A stretch of DNA of 41,492 nt from assembly GCA_016722295.1 (NCBI GenBank), contig JADKGL010000016.1, positions 1 through 41,492 on the forward strand. The letters run 5' to 3'. The translations under genes were made by a program, and so were the position numbers. Under the pieces are notes generated by a model. It saw nothing but the letters and a program-made list of their open reading frames with translations, was not told the origin of the DNA and made no database searches. Of the stretch, positions 38,175 to 41,492 are shown in pieces. The stretch comes from Saprospiraceae bacterium. GTDB lineage: Bacteria > Bacteroidota > Bacteroidia > Chitinophagales > Saprospiraceae. The first letter of the stretch is position 1, and every line of letters begins with the position of its first letter.

Positions 38175-38257
38175 TAACTTTGCAGAACCGCCGTATGCCG
38201 AACGGCACGTACGGTGGTGTGATGACAGGTAAAGAATTAATCCCTATCTTCCTATAC
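37975..38257 (+). repeat. Intron 3' end, copy 1 of a direct repeat
   Basis: From AGAATTGGAAACGCACC onward this stretch is repeated at 39510-39791. It covers the last 66 codons of the maturase and domains V and VI. Only a few substitutions and small indels separate the copies, mostly in domain VI. Confidence 0.9.
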
Positions 38258-38280
38258 AAAAAAGCAAGTAATCACTCAAA

Positions 38281-39269
38281 GTGGCCCAATTGAAGTACAA
38301 ACGCCTAGGGATCGAAATTCAACATTTGAGCCAGAGTTAATAGGAAAGCGAGAAAAGGAGCTTCATAGTGGGTTAGATACTCAAATTATAGCCTTATATA
38401 TGCACAAGGTAACTCTGTAGAGGATGAACGTAGACTGATCCAGAAGATCTATGGGATAGAAATATCTGCTGAAAGATATCTCAAATAACAGATATGTTAC
38501 CAGAGATAGAAGCCTGGAAAACAAGGGCTTTGCAATCATTTTACCCAATCGTATATCTTGACGCGATCCATTTTAAGGTTAGACATGAAGGAGTGTATAG
38601 CACAAGAGCCTTTTTTATACCGTGTATTCAGTAGACTGGGGAGGCAACAAGGGATTTACTGGGCTTGTACATCAATCAGAGTGAAGGAGCTTACAATTGG
38701 GGGTTGGTACTACAGGACCTCAAGAAGCGTGGTGTTGAGGATATTCTTGTGATATGTACAGATAATTTGAAGGGTTTTCAGAGACCATACAAGAGGAGTA
38801 TCCAAGAGCCATTAAACAGAAATGTATTGTTCACCAAGTAAGAAATTCAATGAAATATGTGGATGATAAAGATGCAAAAAAGGTGGTGGTTGCACTAAGG
38901 AAAATATATAGTGCACCAACAGAACAAGCGGCATTATCGGCCTTGGAGTTATTCAAACAACAATGGGGTAAAACATACGGATACATAGTTGAAAATTGGG
39001 AGCAAGCATGGGAAGAACTAATGGCTTATATGAACTTTGGATCTCACATTCGTAGGATGATCTACACGACAAATCCAGTGGAAGCACTGCATAGAATAAT
39101 TAGAAAAATAGTAAAAGGTAAAGCGGCCTGGGTGTCGGAAACTGCATTGCTTAAACAGATATATCTGGCACTTATGCACAACGAAAAGTCATGGAAAAGA
39201 ACAGCTTACAACTGGAAAACTATTCAAAGAGAGATCATGGAAAAGTACCCTGAATTAATTAATCAATAA
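38281..39269 (+). pseudogene. IS256-family transposase, 5' truncated and frameshifted
   Basis: The last 139 codons (38850-39269) are intact: MKYVDDKDAKKVVVALRKIY, FGSHIRRMIYTTNPVEALHR and a typical end. Before that, parts of the same protein appear in changing frames: QSGPIEVQTPRDRNSTFEPE near 38285, SGLDTQIIALYMHKV, WKTRALQSFYPIVYLDAIHF near 38520-38560, and ILVICTDNLKGF near 38750. The DDE catalytic parts are thus present but out of frame. The first 80 or so residues are missing; the frame begins just after the group II intron's 3' end. It cannot make active transposase. Confidence 0.85.
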
Positions 39270-39509
39270 ACACATCAGATAAGCCTGGCAGATGAGGGTA
39301 AATGAACAGATCTTGATGCATCAACTGGTAAACAAAAGGTATCCTTTGTTCCGAATCAGTAAAGGCTAAAATGAATGGCTCCTGCGTCGCCAGCCTTGAC
39401 AGATTCTCCACAAAGAATGGTGGTAGTTTACCAGTTGAAGCATCCGAACTCTATCCCGGCTGTTCGGTAAATTATTTTTTAACCAAGACACACTTTAATG
39501 AACTATCCC
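39270..39509 (+). mobile_element. Right end of the IS256-type element
   Basis: This 240-nt stretch without a gene runs from the transposase stop to the resumed intron copy. Read in reverse, its outer end is GGGATAGTTCATTAAAGTGT, of the type seen at IS256 ends (AAAGTGTGT). The switch to intron sequence at 39510 marks the insertion edge. The matching left end is not in the window. It also contains a 19-nt inverted repeat (39315-39333 with 39426-39444). Confidence 0.55.
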
Positions 39510-39791
39510 AGAATTGGAAACGCACCAAGACTTGGCTGGAAAATCTGGTAAAACTTGGAATTCCAGAATCCAAATCATGGGAATTTGCCAACACAAGACA
39601 GAGCTATTGGCGAGTTGCCAACAGTCCCATATTAGCGACGAGTTTGACCAATCAGTACTTCGAGAACCTTAAACTGCTCACATTTAGCCGAGCTTACAGT
39701 AAAACTTAGTAACTTTGCGAACCGCCGTATGCCGAACGGCACGTACGGTGGTGTGAGAGGACAGATAGGGAATTAATCCCTATCTTCCTAC
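39510..39791 (+). repeat. Intron 3' end, copy 2 (with better domain VI)
   Basis: This is the remainder of a second group IIC intron: the last 66 maturase codons, domain V and a well-paired domain VI (AGGACAGATAGGGAATTAAT then CCCTATCTTCCT). It ends at about 39791 before ATTTGAATAAATTT. The 5' part of this copy is missing, and the IS end is joined to it. Confidence 0.85.
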
Positions 39792-39814
39792 TCGATTTGA
39801 ATAAATTTAAAACC

Positions 39815-41069
39815 TTATTGTGCCTTTTTTGTGTCTTCATTCTTTGGAGAAAAAAGTTTCTCACTCAGTTGGTCCATCTCAGCTCCAACTCTACTTTCTA
39901 CAATCTTACCATAAATCTGTGTGGTCTTTATGCTTTTGTGACCTAGCATTTTGCTTGTAGCTTCGAGACTCACACCATTTGTCAATAGAACAGTAGTCGC
40001 AAATGTATGCCTTGCAATGTGCGTGGTCAATGGTTTTGTAATCCCACATATATCTGCCAATTCTTTAAGGTAGGTATTTAGCCTTTGATTGCTTTTCATT
40101 GGTAGAAGGCGATTCTTGCTCACACATACAGGATGCTCTTTGTACTTTTCTATAATATTTAGTGCTGGTTCTAGTAAAGGAACATTACTGACATTATCAT
40201 TTTTCTGTCTAAGTATATATCCATTTCTTACCGTTAGTGCCAGTAACTAAATGATCAGAACATAGAGAGAAGTATCTTTGTAGGCATATCCCTGCATAAC
40301 AACAGAAAACAAAACAATCTCGCACCTCACTCCAATCTAGGAATAGTAATTTCCTTTTCAACAATTCGCTGCAACTCTTCAGCAGTGAGGATATTCCTTT
40401 TTTGTCTCTTTGTATGTGCCTTATAAGATGACAATACATTTTTGACTAAATAATCATATTTTACACCATAATCAAGTACTCGACTTAGATATTGCATAAA
40501 CTTGACCAGTGATTTTGATGAAGCTTTACAATAGATTTTAGGTATATCTCATATTCCATAGCAAAAGAATATTTGATCAGATCAATCTGGATATCTGATA
40601 CTTGGTATTTGTACACAAGAAAATCTAGAATCCTTCCCTTATACAATTTATACCGATTGAAAGTAATCTTTCCGATTTCTATACCAACAAGGCCTTCGTA
40701 TTGATGATTGTGAAGCTCGCACAATTCAGATATGGTGATAGCATGTTTTTTTGAAGCTTCATCTTTACCCATCAAACGATTACGAATTTCATCAACAGTA
40801 ATATCTTCCTGGTTGGCCTTCATAGTATGGAATATTTGAGTACGTCCATTTTCATAGTGTCCAAATGGAGTTGATAGTGCTTACCTTTTAGAGCTGCCTT
40901 TCACCCTTCCGAAATTGGAATCCCATTCGTCATAATTTACTTTGTGGCCAGTTCCGATGTAAGCGCGCCGACCTGACAGGTACAATTGCATCATCACAGG
41001 TGATGACCCTGAACTCTTTTTATCCGACCGTAGGATAAAATTAACCTTAAGAATTTCTAACTTTTTCAT
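39815..41069 (-). pseudogene. int: Tyrosine recombinase (integrase), several frame breaks
   Basis: From ATG 41069 the pieces read MKKLEILKVNFILRSDKKSS (arm-binding domain, with MMQLYLSGRRAYIGTG), then SELCELHNHQYEG and ITFNRYKLYKGRILDFLVYK (SAM-like core-binding domain). WSEVRDCFVFCCYAGICL follows, with the first catalytic Arg lost in a disturbed stretch. The catalytic end reads LTTHIARHTFATTVLLTNGV, MLGHKSIKTTQIYGKI, giving H..R, H and Tyr. At least three frame changes lie in 40823-40881, 40439-40485 and 40123-40209. Intact, it would be the 400-residue Bacteroidota-type integrase of a genomic island or conjugative element. It lies 280 nt from a tRNA gene, the usual position of an element's integrase. 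Confidence 0.85.
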
Positions 41070-41138
41070 TTGTATTGCATGGTTTTAAAACGTGAAAAAA
41101 TACTTTCCTGTTGCCATGCAGCGTAAAATAAGTGAAGA

Positions 41139-41247
41139 ATTGTCGCGTATAAACATTTGCGACAGCTATTTTAGCGTATTTGCGACGGTCGCAAATGTGA
41201 TCGCAAAATAGTATGATTTTTGACCCTTGTCGCTGAATTGTCGCATT
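41139..41247. repeat. Cluster of GTCGC / TTGCGAC repeats with a perfect palindrome
   Basis: Short repeats of GTCGC and its complement occur at about 41142, 41159, 41183, 41190, 41229 and 41239, including the 19-nt palindrome ATTTGCGACGGTCGCAAAT at 41178-41196. The cluster lies upstream of the integrase start and between it and the tRNA, where arm-type recombinase or excisionase binding sites would be expected. The rest of 41070-41307 shows nothing else. Confidence 0.5.
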
Positions 41248-41307
41248 AAATTCAGTTCAAAAAACATCAATTTAGCAATGTATTTATTCATAACTCCTTG
41301 AAAAACA

Positions 41308-41341
41308 AATGCCAAACAAGAAATTCATCTTGTTTGGCATT
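41308..41341 (-). terminator. Intrinsic terminator of the tRNA-Arg gene
   Basis: AATGCCAAACAAG and CTTGTTTGGCATT form a perfect 13-bp stem around an eight-base loop. On the minus strand it is followed by TTTGTTTTT. It starts nine bases after the tRNA 3' end. Confidence 0.8.
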
Positions 41342-41349
41342 CATAAGGG

Positions 41350-41423
41350 TGATCCCGACAGGATTCGAACCTGTGACCTACTGCTTAGAAGGCAGTTGCT
41401 CTATCCAGCTGAGCTACGAGACC
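41350..41423 (-). tRNA. tRNA-Arg (anticodon TCT)
   Basis: On the minus strand the sequence begins GGTCTCGTAGCTCAGCTGGA, has the anticodon arm CTGCCTTCTAAGCAG with anticodon TCT, the T arm ACAGGTTCGAATCCTGT, and an acceptor end CGGGATC plus discriminator A. All four stems pair (acceptor with two G-U pairs). CCA is not encoded. It is intact and adjoins the broken integrase, so it is a probable integration target. Confidence 0.95.
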
Positions 41424-41492
41424 TATATTTTTTTTTCAACAGACACTTTATGCCTGAAGGAGAATCATTTTTGTTTCGAGCCTATCTATCTG

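Larger units (their letters stand above)
36320..38257 (+). mobile_element. Group II intron, subclass IIC, complete copy
   Basis: The 5' end GTGTGCCCAGCATGGGT matches the GUGYG start of group II introns. The 460-nt RNA part contains the conserved region reading CTTGGAGGTGAAAGTCCTC. The reverse transcriptase gene lies at 36780-38174. Domain V is at about 38185-38219 (ACCGCCGTATGCC, loop, GGCACGTACGGTGGT), with a CGC-type triad as reported for IIC introns. Domain VI is next to the 3' end at about 38257. The insertion directly behind a terminator hairpin and the RT type both point to subclass IIC. Domain VI in this copy pairs poorly (AGGTAAAG where the second copy has AGATAGGG), so splicing may be impaired. 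Confidence 0.85.

Noticed and set aside
38558..38752. A 64-aa open frame on the plus strand
   Set aside because: It is an out-of-frame piece of the IS256 transposase, whose correct reading (YPIVYLDAIHF) is in another frame.
41350..41423. Possible att duplication of the tRNA-Arg 3' end at the other edge of the mobile region
   Set aside because: I saw no second copy of the tRNA 3' sequence in 32000-41349, so no attL/attR pair can be named within this window.
1..41492. CRISPR arrays and rRNA genes
   Set aside because: No regularly spaced repeats or rRNA signature segments were seen. The only arrays are the short GTCGC cluster and the intron repeat.

Overview
The window looks like the chromosome of a Bacteroidota member, probably near Saprospiria. 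The DNA is AT-rich and Shine-Dalgarno sites are mostly absent. Three proteins end in the type IX secretion (T9SS) sorting domain with its YPNP signature. HYC_CC_PP, DUF6660 and DUF6122 family proteins and an RteC-like protein are also typical of this phylum. The species assignment is inference.

Positions 1-32311 are almost entirely minus-strand and form a large metal, mainly copper, island. Reading in the direction of transcription, it opens with an ECF sigma factor and a membrane protein with a barrel-like C-terminus. An MbnP-type copper-binding protein, two di-heme MauG/MbnH-like peroxidases, a T9SS-exported multicopper oxidase and a Cys-rich HYC_CC_PP protein follow. Next come HMA protein, DUF2911 protein, lipoprotein multicopper oxidase and a lipocalin-like lipoprotein, closed by a strong hairpin. 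A third block holds a TlpA thioredoxin, an HMA protein, an outer-membrane barrel, a galactose/glyoxal-oxidase-like copper radical oxidase with T9SS signal, a methyltransferase and a small heavy-metal-binding lipoprotein. Last come the efflux operons: a CusA-type pump with a TolC-like channel and two consecutive CusB-type adaptors, the Cu+ ATPase CopA, and decayed DUF6122, PepSY and DUF6660 genes. A second pump of CzcA type (DFG..D..E motif) with its TolC-like channel and a His-rich adaptor ends the island; the adaptor runs off the window. The likely division of labour is oxidation and sequestration of copper at or outside the outer membrane, periplasmic handling by HMA and HMBD proteins, and export by P-type ATPase and RND pumps.

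Many genes in 1938-16105, and one peroxidase, carry one-base frame breaks, often in short homopolymers. copA alone has at least five. The window cannot tell real decay from assembly error, but the PepSY/DUF6660 junction looks like a true deletion.

Positions 32332-36159 hold a GIY-YIG (T5orf172) nuclease, a superfamily 2 helicase and an RteC-like protein cut short where the helicase begins. This is a candidate defence module inside mobile-element remains. Positions 36285-39791 hold a group IIC intron placed exactly behind a hairpin terminator, then a decayed IS256-type transposase, then a second copy of the intron 3' end. Positions 39815-41069 are a broken tyrosine integrase, next to a repeat-rich stretch and a tRNA-Arg(TCT) gene, the usual anchor of an integrated element.
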